In this document: positions 23,640 through 34,870 of the stretch, one piece after another | Numbering within the stretch: the first letter of the stretch is position 1 | Layout: each line of letters opens with the position of its first letter | From: Cinnamomum chago | Lineage: Eukaryota; Streptophyta; Magnoliopsida; Laurales; Lauraceae | DNA length: 64,000 bases | Assembly (NCBI GenBank): GCA_038049695.1 | Contig: CP142461.1 | Span: 28,527,001-28,591,000 of the forward strand | Reading direction: 5' to 3' | Notes under the pieces: generated by a model | What the model saw: only the letters and a program-made list of their open reading frames with translations | Database searches by the model: none | Told to the model about the DNA's origin: nothing | Position numbers and translations under genes: made by a program

Positions 23640-24055
23640 TTCGCACCGGTTTGTAGACGCGTCTCAAAACCGATATCAGTTTTGATCATAAGAACCCGTA
23701 CCTTTGTTCATTCCATTGATGATCAGTTCCATGGTCCGAGCTTGGCTGGATGTACAGGTAAACTGCACTGCCATCCCCCGCAGATGCTCTCAACATCACC
23801 TCTACGCCGCCATCCTTTTTTATGGCAGCCAGAGTGCATACTTTACCATTTTGATGAAGGTATTGGATATTTGGGATGTGTCCAAGCATGTTCTAAATTG
23901 AGAATGTCACATATTTTTTGGACCAATTCTGAATACGTTAGGGACCTTTTCAGGAATGCCATCTTGGGGCTACCTCCATTATAAACTGGACTGCCATTAT
24001 CCCATACTAATTGTCCTCCGGAATGGAATATGACAAGCAAATCACGATCGGACAT
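23640..24055 (-). pseudogene. MuDR-type transposase N-terminus, fragment
   Basis: On the minus strand an open frame starts at 24055 with MSDRDLLVIFHSGGQLVWDN and continues SPVYNGGSPKMAFLKRSLTY and SELVQKICDIL. After a frame change near 23860 it goes on CTLAAIKKDGGVEVMLRAS and SAVYLYIQP. The pattern of a small N-terminal domain with NG..VY.GG, SY.ELV and a closing D..VEVML...YLY fits the start of plant MuDR/MURA transposases. The DNA-binding, MULE-core and SWIM parts were not found downstream. The gene points away from the inner right arm (26640-27058), as expected for the transposase gene of a Mutator element. Confidence 0.5.
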
Positions 24056-24508
24056 CCTGCCACTGGCACATGCTCTTGAGAGTGAAACAACTAGTTATTT
24101 ATTTCTCTCATGGCAGACACATGCAATGTGTGTTCCAAGAATGATAATCAAACTGAATTGGGTATATTAAATTGCGCAACAACAATACTCAATCAAAGCA
24201 GCCACCGCAACGCGACTCCACTCAAAGGTGCATCAGAAGATGAAACAGAAGAGGACTACTCCGTTAATTTTAAAAGAAAGATAAGAGCAAAAAACCTAAA
24301 AACTAACATTTGCCAATTGATATTGAATATGTCTAAATTGTAAAACAGTGCTAACTTGGGTATAGACGAGGATTCATTGTTGCTATTACGCAATACAGCT
24401 CGTATCTCAACATATATATATTTCAACAGTTGGCATTTTACGACTGAAATCTTCATGAGACAGAGGTTTAAATGTAATAGAATGTGACAAGGGAAAACTA
24501 ACTTTCAT

Positions 24509-24520
24509 AACGATATCGTT
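24509..24520. repeat. AACGATATCGTT palindrome, mini-element copy 4 (one end)
   Basis: This is an exact copy of the 12-bp palindrome that marks the mini-element ends elsewhere. The following AATTTAAATGTACATCATCC resembles the sequence after the copy at 30460. No second end was found, because the 309-bp array begins soon after. Confidence 0.45.
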
Positions 24521-24599
24521 AGCATAATTTAAATGTACATCATCCAAATCCGGTCTCCATAATCAGTATGACGGGGAATTTGTATTGAGATCCTCAAAA

Positions 24600-25790
24600 T
24601 TGAAAAAAAAAAAGGGGGCATCATTTTGGTACAGCAGCACGAAGAGGGACTCCATAATGAGGTGGTTTGGCTATGTGAAGGAATAACCATTTCATGCAAT
24701 TTGGGTAGGTAATCTCCCTAGAGTCGATTTTTTTTTATGATAATGAAATCGCTACAATAGTTTTTAATTTCTTTATCGTTGCAATTTGGTGTCCAACAAC
24801 GTAATATTGTTGGCTTTAATCTGAGATCCGTAGATAGTGAGAAGGACTCACGGACTCACTTGATTTAGATTATTGAGAATCAAATGGATAACGAATTTTG
24901 TTGACATCCATTTTTTGTTCTACTTCTATCTTTGGCATCCTAGAAGTGAAGATGAGGGACTCCATAATGAGGTGGATCAGCTATGTGAAGGAATCACCAT
25001 TTCATATAATTTGGGTAGGTAATTTCCATCTCTATGAATTTTTTTTATGATAAAGAAATCACCACAATACTTTTTAATTTCTTTATATCTATTTGGTGTC
25101 CAACAACGTAATATTGATGGCTTTAATCTGAGATACGTAGATAGTGAGAAGGACTCACAGAAACATTTGATTTGGATTATTGAGAATTTACCAATAACGA
25201 ATTTTTTTTTACACTGAATGTTTTTTGTTCTACTTATATCTTTGGTATTCTACAACAGAAAAGGAGGGACTCCATAATGAGGTGGATCAGCTATGTGAAG
25301 GAATCACCATTTGATATAATTTGGGTAGGTAATTTCCATCTCTACGAATTTTTTTTATGATAACGAAATCGCTACAATACTTTTAAATTTCTTTATATCA
25401 ATTTGGTGTCCAACAACGTAATAAAGATGACTAAAATTTGGGATACGTAGATAGTGAGAAGGACTCACAGACTCACTTGATTTGGATTATTGAGAATTTA
25501 CCAATAACGAATATTGTTGACATGCAAATTTGGTTCTACTTCTATCTTTGGTTTCCTACAACAGAAGAGGAGGGACTCCATAATGAGGTGGATCAGCTAT
25601 GTGAAGGAATCACCGTTTCATAGAATTTGGGTAATTTCTCTAGACACAAATTTTTTTTATGATAACAAAATTGCTACAATACTTTTTATTTTCTTTATAT
25701 CAATTTGGTGTCGAACGACGTAATAGTGATGGCTTTAATTTGAGATCCCTAAATAGTGAGAAGGACACACGGATTCACTAATATTGGGAG
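24600..25790. repeat. 309-bp tandem array, about four units
   Basis: The phrase GAGGGACTCCATAATGAGG begins at 24643, 24954, 25264 and 25570, giving unit lengths of 311, 310 and 306 bp. Every unit holds the same order: an exon-like block of about 75 bp (EGLHNEVDQLCEGIT in one frame) ending before GTAGGT or GTAATT, then ATGATAA.GAAATCGCTACAAT, then GTAGATAGTGAGAAGGACTC (VDSEKDSQ). In units 3 and 4 the block is preceded by CTACAACAG, a good splice acceptor. The protein family is unknown to me. The related segment at 30.5-30.9 kb seems to hold only one unit. Confidence 0.8.
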
Positions 25791-25979
25791 GGTTGATCCT
25801 TAGTACCATCATTTTCATTCCCATTGTCATTCATTCAATGAGTAAATATGCATATACACAGAATTCCTCTACAGAGATGAAGGATATACAGATATCCAAC
25901 TAGTTGATTTTGAACCTGGGTATCTACAGCTCCCTTCTCTTATGGACTAGGAAATATATATTAAACCACAAAGACGAAG

Positions 25980-27058
25980 TCCACACCCCATTTGAAAATC
26001 TCCCATGGTCATTGCTGCGCTGTCCTGTAAGTAGTGAAATAAATCAATCAATCTCAACGAGATTGCAGAGATTCACTATCATTTTAACTAACGAAAAAAT
26101 ACAGACTATAATCATCTATCTCAAAACATTCCATTCAAAATCGTGAATACATATTCTCATACATAACATCATCCAAAGAAAGAGCATAACCACGCATAAA
26201 AGAAGTAGTAAAAATCGGTTACTAGTGTCTTTCATATGTTTATAAGTTTCAAAATAATGAACAACAATGCATAACAAAAATGTTATTACATTATTTAGCT
26301 AATCTTAAGGACAACTTATAATCGCATAGAAAGACAAGAAGATATTCCAAACCAGGTACAATCATATTAAAGAAACAGAACATGGGAAAATTGATGCATA
26401 CCTGAAACTGTCTGTATGACTAGATCGAGGCCCGCATCCAGAAGAGCTTGCTCTGGGTGATCAAAAGGCCATACATCGCTCGTTAGAAATCCAAATTACA
26501 GTTAAAACCACGAAAGCCAATCAAGGGCACTGCCATGCTCTTATTAAAGCAAAAAAACAGATAGGTTCAGCAATTTATCACCTGAGTTGGAATGAGTAAC
26601 CACACTAATCGTACGGATATTTTTTCTTTAACGGATGCATGAAGAGGTAGCATCGATGGTTGCCAGTGAGAGATGATGGCTCTGAACTCAATGATTGGGT
26701 GAAGCCGGAGAGGAAGAGGGAAACAGAGAGCAGACTCGAATCATGTCGTGCAAGGCGGGCGAGACGAAATGAGAGAGGAGGGAGGACAGAAGGCACGCAG
26801 AGAGGGAGAGGGCAGGAGAGAGGAGTGAGGGAAGAAAGCATGTAGAGAGGAAAAGAGAAGAGCACACGGGAGATGAACATCTAGATGGAATATGATGACG
26901 GTGGATTCAAGGGTGGGTAATAGACACAAGAACGCTGATCGTTCGAACATGGATGGGAGAAGGTGTGTGAATTGCATATACGAACACCGAAATGGGTGTT
27001 TTGGTGCATCTGTAGTTAAATCCGTCTCATAAAAGTTTAATGACAATTATTTGATGCA
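25980..27058 (-). repeat. Inner right arm of the giant element (R1)
   Basis: 25980-26420 aligns with 31220-31690 (shared GATTCACTATCATTTTAA, TTCTCATACATA and GTTTCAAAATAATGAA). 26640-27058 aligns with the outer right arm 32940-33329 and, in reverse, with the left arm. On the minus strand it holds a CT-rich leader and, at 26400-26460, an exon-like stretch (EQALLDAGLDLVIQTVS) closed by a GTATGC donor. The terminal bases are disturbed and a solo LTR sits at the edge. Confidence 0.6.
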
Positions 27059-27063
27059 ATACC

Positions 27064-29861
27064 TGTTAGACCCCGACCCAGACCAAGTCGATTAGTGTGC
27101 GATTAGTGTGCGTTTAGTTCTAAGTGGGTTTAGTTATCGTTGGGATTAGAAGTGATTAGTTTAGTCTTGGACATAGCTTTGGAGATTTTGAGAACGTTTA
27201 GTATTATTAGACACGCTCGGAAAGGTCCGAGTGCACGTGTAAGCTTGGGAAGATCGTATCGTTTTTCGTGTGATTGTGATTTTGATTTCATTTGAATGAT
27301 CTTTTTATGTGTTACAACTTTCGTTTTAAGGCCATTCGTGTTTGAAGCCCAAAAACCCATGTTTTGGCCCAAAGAGGCTAAAGTTGTCTTTCTTGCACAA
27401 ATCTGGACACAATTTTCGAGATCTCAAAACCATGTCAAAAATATACTTTTTGGAAAGTAGATATTTCGACGATCGTTTTATCCTTCTTCGTCGAAGTCAT
27501 CCGAGGCCCACAAGATCATGTTTTAGCCATTTCAAGTTCAAGCCAAATGGGGCCCATGAGTCATCACTTAAGCCTCCCTTTCCCTCTTCTTCCACTCACT
27601 TTACCAAAATCCTGCAACTTCTTGACCTAGGGCAAGGAAGAGTTTCTTTTTCTCTCCATCTTCCCCATCTTGTTTGATCTACCTAGAAGACTCCAAAGAA
27701 GATTCCAAGGGTACCATCTTCTTCCTCTCATCCTAAGCTCTCCATTGATGCAAGTTTCTTGAGGTTCCAAGTTGGGAAAGCTCTCCATTTGCCTTCATTC
27801 CTCTTTTTGACCTTCTCTAGGTAAGAGCTTCAACCCATACTTTTCATGGAGTCATTTTATTCCCTAAAGATCTTGTTTTCCATGTTTGTAAACCCCTTTG
27901 TGAAAATGGGTTCTTTGTTTTCATTTTTGTTGAGTTTTGAATGGTTTTCCATGGGATTCTTGTAGTGTTGGCTTAGCTTTTGAGTAAGAGTGCCTGAAGA
28001 AGAGTATTGTTAGCTTTGGTCAAGGCAAGTAATCTCTATAGGCTCAATGTTGCATGTGTACTTTAGATTACTTTATTTTTCTAGAAATTTTGTACATGTT
28101 TTTGATGTTAAATGGATTGATCTTTTGTTGATTTTAATGGTGGTTGAATGGTGATGTTTATGAGCATGTTTGGAGGCTCATCTTTGTGTATCAATGTTGT
28201 TTGAAGGCTGGGAGTAGGCAATGGTTGGGTTGGAAGAGGACAGGAACAGCCAGATATTGGCCTCAGAAGTCCGCACTGCGTGCTCGAGCGCGTGTGCTTG
28301 CTGTTTGGGCGTGCTGGACTGTCCGCTCGAGCACGTGTTGGCCGCTCGAGCGGATGGGCCCATTGGGCCCAACAGTGCAAACTTCAAATGGCCACAACTT
28401 TTTAATCGTACGTCCGTTTTTGGAGTTCCACATACCGTTGGAAAGCTCTTGAAGTGTAGAATCCAATGGTACACTTATCTTAGTGATCAAAGATTGAAAA
28501 AGTGAGGTGGATATTTGAATCAAGGAAAACCAGTATTTGATTAGGACTTTTTAGCCTGATATTGTGCACTCGAAGCCTGAGATGTCTTTGAACTTCCGGG
28601 GCACCAATTCTCTTTTAAATTCCAACACTTGGGCTTCATTTACACAAAGATCAACCAAAGGTCCTTACATGTGCTTGTTAGACTTTATATTCGTATTTTG
28701 GGTTTTGATACAATGAATATCTTTGTGTACTCGTTTTGAAGTTTAAGTACAAGCTTGTTTTGAAGATTTGTTTCAAGAAAAAAAAAAAAGGGGATCACTT
28801 CCTAAGCGTGTTATGCATATTAATTATGCCTTTTGCTAGTCGTGTTTGTTGTGTTTTGATAAGTGATTTTTCCCCTTTTTTCTCGACATGTTTCGCGTGT
28901 TTTGTGCATTCATGAATTTTAGTAAACACCACTGAGCTTAGACTGCCCTTTCAGTTTGATCCACTGTCTGGGGGTCTTTAAACATGTGGACTGTCTGCAG
29001 ACTGGTCGTGTATTTATTACACATCGTGCGTGTCCGGTTCCGCGGCCGGAATTCCCATCTTTGTGGGAAATCGTGTCGTGCTTATATTATGTATATCGTG
29101 CTTGTAGTGCGTGCTTGCTCTTTTCATTATATAAATGATAGAGAAAGGATGGGCTCTTTGTGGATTGTAACTATTCATGATATATTATGTACTCATGCTA
29201 GTTTGTTTTGTATCTCAGCTTTGTTCGTATTCTTGAAAATGCATCTCAGCTTTGATAGTACTTCATACCAAAGATTTGCTCACATGTTTTCTTTAAATGT
29301 TATTGTTCATGTTCATGCCTACATTGATTACCTGCCAAACCGTCGTGTTTGACCCTTGTTTGTTGGTGCTCAGGTGCAGGAGACGTTGCCTTTGAGGAGG
29401 AGCGTCAGGAGGAGGCTTGTGAGCCAACTCCCGTGAGAGAGTGGCAGCCCGACGATGTCATTTAGATGTCGGACTGGTCCTCGAGTTTCGTCACCTTTAG
29501 TCTTGGGGTTTCTTTTGGTTATTTTGAGATTGTATTGACCTTTATTGGTCTCTTATGGGTTGTACTAAACTTAACTTACTTTCGTGTTAAACTTATAACT
29601 TGAACTATGTTTGGGAATGCCATGATAACTCTTTTCTTTGATGCTATGTCTTGTTTATTATTGTGATAGCACTTAAATATTTTATTGATGCTTATCTTGG
29701 TGTGTTTTGCTACACGCTTCCGCAATCGTGTACGTGTGAGTCAGATTCCGTGTCTTTGGGAATCCTCACCGCGGGAACCTGTGGGAAAACAAAATCTTCA
29801 ATAGTAGTAATCATCACCAAATCGCGTCGCGGGCCCGGGGATCCGTTCCGGGGTCGCGACA
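27064..29861 (+). mobile_element. Large solo LTR (2.8 kb), probably Ty3/gypsy
   Basis: It begins TGTTAGACCCCGACCC and ends GGGGTCGCGACA, with the identical 5-bp duplication ATACC at 27059-27063 and 29862-29866. There is no second LTR, primer-binding site or gag-pol sequence. The size and the GC-rich ends suit the long LTRs of Tekay/Del-like chromoviruses; that assignment is an inference. Near 28280-28350 CTCGAGC-type words repeat on both sides of GGCCGCTCGAGCGG. Confidence 0.85.
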
Positions 29862-29866
29862 ATACC

Positions 29867-32800
29867 CAAGGAAAAAAATATAAAATTTAAACAGAAAGGG
29901 AATTAAGACCCAAAATAGAAATGAAAAATCCACAATAATCCACACCATAACATAATCTAATGAAAGGCCAAATGAAGCAGCAAAACAAACAGAAACAACA
30001 CTACAACCCGGTTGGATGAAAACATCAAAAAGAGTCAGCATGAGTTTGTGCCAAGGCATACCAGCTCATTTTCAAGTTATATAGCAACATCTTGGTAGCT
30101 GCTCTTCCTCACCAGACTACTACCAGAGTAGTCCCATCACCAAGGCTATCCATAAACTGTAGGCATGCTAGGCTAAGCTGTAGCACATATTTATAAAATC
30201 AAACATAGAGCTGCTATATTTCTTATCCCCATCATTAAGTGTACTATATATCTTGTTAGATGCATCTTTCATCATTTCATAAGCATCTAACAAAATACTA
30301 AACGTCCTTTTTTCAATTTTTCCAGACCTTACTCGTCAGTTCATCACCCAAAAAAACAAAAAACGGTCTCTAATTCACAAACAAGACCCCCCAATAGCTT
30401 AATTTCCATGTCAGATCTTATATAACTATGTAGAATTGCGAAGGAAATTATTATTTGATAACGATATCGTAACCATAATTTCAATCTATATCATCCATTT
30501 TTGGTGTCTATAAAAGGAAAAATGATGGTGCTTTATATTGGGATGCATAAAATATGAGGGGGAAGCACGATTTAAGTCAATTTGCTTTATTTTGGGTAAT
30601 TTCTAATGACGATATCGTTTCAGTAATTTATAAGTTTTGCACCGATTCTATGCGCCCTGGAAGAAAGCGATAATGAATGTAGAATCAGCCACATAAACAA
30701 TGGGAAAGAATGACAAACTCCACACAAGTTTCCATTTCAACTTCATTTAGCCTGACAATGGGATCATCGATCATTATTTATTGGTATTTTGTTCTTTTTC
30801 GTTTGATCCTGCACTCTTGACGTCTTTCTGTAGCTTTTATGTTACCCCAAAACTATGAAATCTCATATTACTAACTAGGCAATAGGTGTCAATAGTAACT
30901 CGCTGACCAAAAATGAATATCACTGGATTAGGGGAGGAAGCAATAATTGATATTTAATGTTTTTTTTTTGGGAGGAGGGGGGGTGGTTCAGACTTAGACA
31001 CTGTTTGCTCACCAATCAAATCTCTAAAGCTCGATCGATCAATACAATTGACGGCTTCTTACCCTTCCCATCCATTGGAGATAAAAATCGACGTCTGTCA
31101 AACTCTTCGTATCCAAACTTTAAAGGATATAAAAATCTATAAGAATTGGATTTGGTTCCATTATCTAGATCTATCTTAATTTTATCGACGAGACAATAGC
31201 TTATATAGTAGACCAAAAGGCTAAAATCCATAACCCACTTCAATGAAGTTTCTTATGGTTGTTGCTGCATCTGTCAAGTAAGCTACGATGGAACCACGTA
31301 GGAATTCACTATCATTTTAACAACTTAACAAAGTAATCATGATATACTCGTCTTACTTAAGCATTCATTCGGATCTTAATTACTCGTTCTCATACATAGT
31401 CTCATTCCAAGAAAGAGCCTAACAAAAAATAACAAACTAGTATGGAATATGGTTTCAAATACCAACCATATCCTTATCAGTTTCAAAATAATGAAAAGCA
31501 ATGCAATCTAAAATTAATATCAATCAGCAGTGCAGAGAAAGTTAGTATATAACCTTAGGACGAAATTAATATCGCATAGAAAGGCAGGGTTGCATTCCAC
31601 ACCCAATACAGTCGTATTAAACAAACTAAACGTGGGAAATTGATATTACCAAATAAACTATTAAGATGTTCAAATCGAGACCCATATCCAAATAGGTAAA
31701 TCAACCAAGAAATATGTTAGTGGGACGTCAATTTTCATGACTGAATATGTATAGTCGATATTATTAGTGGGAGACATTCCAAATGACATTTCGGGCTGTA
31801 CTACTGTGGGACAAGTGCTACACGAAGGTTAACCAAACATACTTGATGATAGGAATGACGTAATGAGCCTATAGTTGAATGCAACCCAAAACTGAACTAA
31901 GCTAAGTAGTTTGGCATCTGGTTTTAGCATATTAACCACCGATGTATTCAAAACACTCAACGTATTGAGGGCCTACAATTGAGATGTCAATAACAGGGAA
32001 ATGAGACATAAATAAACAGGGAACGACTATATTTCTATTGGGTATTTCGAATTCGAATAAAGCCCATGACAGAGAAAGAACAAAAAATCACACAAACAAC
32101 TAATATGCAGGGCAAGAACCCAAACAACAAATTACTTAACTGAGACTTATGCTAAAATGGGTTCCATGTAGACAAATTTAATCAACATTTAGCAGATTAT
32201 GTTTGATATTTGAGGCATCAAGATTGCAAGACTAAATCTATAGAGTTTTTTTCCCTTGCAAGGTGGAAGGCTCGGCACTGTTAATGAAACATCCTAAAAA
32301 GCCATATGGGCGTGCAGACTATAGTTTTGCACAATAAAGTTATCAAGCTTTTCATTTAATATAAACAAATGAAACATTCAATGCGGATAAAGTTCTAGTA
32401 AGAATGGCCACAATACAAGATAATTCTCACCCACAGATTTCAGCTGAAAACCCAACACGGAATGAACAAGAACAAGATAGAAAAAACTGACAGAACTCAA
32501 TAACATTTGTTCAAACACTTTGTGAGCAACAAGAACAAGAGAGAGAACTGATAGAACTCAGCAGTCTAAATTTGTTGAAAAACCTAAAATGGATATGTTA
32601 TGTAGGGTCTCACCTTTATTGGCTAGAAAAACCCTCTTTCATATAGAAGGTTTTCCATCAACTCCGGCGACGATAGAGCATCGCTGGCTGCCAAACACTA
32701 GAGGGAAAAAAAACAGAGAAGAAACCCAGTTAGCTCCCACAAGACTAGCTTTCTGTGCATGCATCTACTTGACATTCGGTGTCTTTTTCATTGCAGCCAC

Positions 32801-33329
32801 TTATATTTTTCTCCACCACTGGACAGCCGAATGGGAAGAGATAAAGATTGGGTACTGGATAAAATAACAGATGGCATACAAAAGATTGATTACATAACCT
32901 GAGCATACAAGTTGACAAGCTTAAATGATCATCAGTAATGCATCGTTTGGGCACTCCTTTTATTCATATGGCGTTGCTGCCCTTTGAATCCTAGTCGTTG
33001 ATTGCATATGTCTGACGGTGAAGGGCGAGGCCGGAGAAGAAGAGGGCAAGAGAGAGCAGTGAACCGAGGGAAAGCAATAGCAGGCCAAAGCGAAAGGAGA
33101 GGAGGGAGGGGAGAACGCATGCAGAGCGGGAGATGGAGAAAGAGAGGAATAGACGAGAACGATTGGCGGGAATGGGTAATAAAGATGACGATGTCGTTCG
33201 ATACATGTGGGGGTAAAAGTGTCCAAAAATCATATACGAACACTGATTCCGGTGTTTATGTGTATTTGTGGTTAAAACCGGGGAATACATGTACAAAGAC
33301 ACTTCTTTTTTTTTTTTTGTAAAATTCTC
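29867..33329. repeat. Outer right segment of the giant element (R2), diverged duplicate of R1
   Basis: From about 30440 the order of sequence parallels 24490-27058: the AACGATATCGT palindrome with ATCATCC, then the TTGGGTAATTTC block, the TTTCAAAATAATGAA stretch, then the CT-rich arm (32940-33329). Mini-element copy 5 has both ends (30460-30471 and 30609-30620). No gene is recognised. At 32940-33200 the minus strand is again a CT-rich leader. Confidence 0.55.
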
Positions 33330-33654
33330 TTCTTTCAATTAAGTCATCTCCATACAAATAGAGAGCTTCTAATTGCACCACCCATTTTCCAAAAGTCCAA
33401 AGTCCTCAAATATATCGTTACAGTGCTCATTAGAAAGTATATTTCATTTTGTTAATGTTTTCCTTCTGCGTCAAATTCATCCGATATCAAGTAATTGGCC
33501 CATCTTTTAATTTAAGCAATGGGGCCCACCAAACCCACCCTAATATAAGGATTGGCCCTCTTCTCCGCTCTTCCTTCTTCTTTCTCGATTCCAACCATCC
33601 CTAGCACTACAGCAACAGGAGTCCCTCTCTTCTCCTCCTCCTCCTCCTTGCTTC

Positions 33655-34870
33655 TCATCATCATCAAAGCTTTGTCCCAAGTATGTTGGAGTTGGCTACA
33701 CAAATTCTTAGTTTTACCATACATCTACATCAACATTCTTATCGCTGCTACATCCATTTTGTGCATTTGTTGTTTCTTAATTGGCAAACATTCTGCTCCA
33801 TAGGTCATAGCTTATCTAATTGATGTGCTGTAAAAAAAATTCCTTCAATCCTGTAGACATTCGTCGATAACAGTGCACTCTAAGTGAAAGTCTCCACTTT
33901 AACCATTCCTCTTTTATCCTATATTTGACATCTTCATCAATCTCCCCATCCTTACTAATTATAAAGCCAAGGTAGCGAAAAGAATCACTTTGTGGTATCT
34001 CGTGGTCTGCAATTCTTATAGTAGTTTTCATCTCTTTCTGTATGCCCACCAAAGTTGCAATCCATATATTCCGTCTTTGTACAACTTATTTTGAAGCCTT
34101 GATATTCTAAAGCCTCCCGTCATCTCTCGAGTTTTGCATTCACACCATCTCTTAGTTCATCTACTAATACAATATCATCTGCAAATAACATACACCAAGA
34201 CACCTATTATTGAATATGAGCAATTAACTCATCCATAATCATTGTAAATAGATAAGGGCTTAGGGCTGACCCCTGATGCAAACCTATGATAACTGGAAAC
34301 TCCACTATCTCTCCACAAGTAGTGATCACACTCGTTACTACTCCTTCATATATGTCTTTATTAATTTAAATATAACCTTTTGGAATATTCCTTTTATTTA
34401 AAACCCACCAAAATTATTTCTTTAGGTACACTGACGTAGGTTTTTTTTAGATCGATGAAAACCATATACAGATTTTTCTTCTTTGCTCGATATTTTTTCA
34501 TTAATTGCCTAAATGAGAAGATGGCTTCCATTGTTGACCTCCCTAGCATAAAACCAAATTGATTTTCAGATATCTTAATCTTATGTCTAAAGCTTTGTTC
34601 TATTATTCTCTCTCAGAGTTTCATAGTATGATTCATAAGTTTAATCCCACGATAATCGGTATAATTTTATATATCTCTCATGTTCTTATATATAGATACT
34701 ACATCACTTCTTCTCCATTCATTCGGCATTTTTCTTGTCATTAATATCTTATTAAAAAGTCTGGTCAGCCAAATCTCCCAAACTTCTCCTAAGCAGTTCA
34801 AGCCTCAATCTAGATGTCATCTGGGCCCGTAGCCTTTCCCGTCTTGCTGCTGAGGCTCAAAATATTTTGG
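33655..34870 (-). pseudogene. RTE-clade LINE reverse transcriptase, 5'-truncated and frame-broken
   Basis: Read on the minus strand, 34860-34700 gives KTGKATGPDDI, then pieces such as PDFLIRY and YRGIKL-like text. About 34340-34210 is the GLHQGSALSPYLF-type motif. 34052-33816 is an open stretch, IPQSDSFRYLGFIISKDGEI, the block typical of plant RTE elements. 33810-33710 gives KKQQMHKMDVAAIRML. It closes at about 33655 with GTAGCCAACTCCAACATACT, a GGGACAAAGC-like tail and a GAT/GAG microsatellite, the usual RTE 3' end. Stops and shifts show that it is dead. Only the C-terminal half of the reverse transcriptase remains. Confidence 0.8.

Larger units (their letters stand above)
7237..33329. mobile_element. 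Candidate giant Mutator-like element (about 26 kb with nested insertions)
   Basis: The left end (GGGAATTTTACCAGAAAAG, from 7237) and the right end read in reverse (GAGAATTTTAC, from 33329) match. They continue as inverted arms of about 370-390 bp that share AACATGTATT/GTACATGTATT, ACACAAATACACAT, AGTGTTCGTA and CGACATCGTCATC. Imperfect 9-bp flanks TCTTTTCAA (7228-7236) and TTCTTTCAA (33330-33338) agree at 7 of 9 positions. A third arm, in the right-hand orientation, lies at 26640-27058, so the unit may really be 7.24-27.06 kb with a duplicated right side. As in MuDR, gene remnants point inward: PMD and Ulp1 rightward from the left arm, and a MuDR-type transposase N-terminus leftward from the inner right arm. 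All are broken. The arms are convincing as a family; that they bound a single transposition unit is an inference. Confidence 0.5.

Noticed and set aside
23456..23656. Plus-strand MULE transposase core
   Set aside because: The likeness (GFKQGLLVG...TPYTE) is short, catalytic acidic residues cannot be placed, and the neighbouring MuDR N-terminus is on the other strand.
26605..27046. Overlapping open frames in GA/CT-rich sequence
   Set aside because: They are low-complexity readings of the arm's CT-rich leader, and the homologous arm at 33 kb does not keep the frames.
28144..28523. Open frames of 86-102 codons on both strands
   Set aside because: They lie inside the GC-richer part of a solo LTR, overlap each other on both strands and have no recognisable domain.
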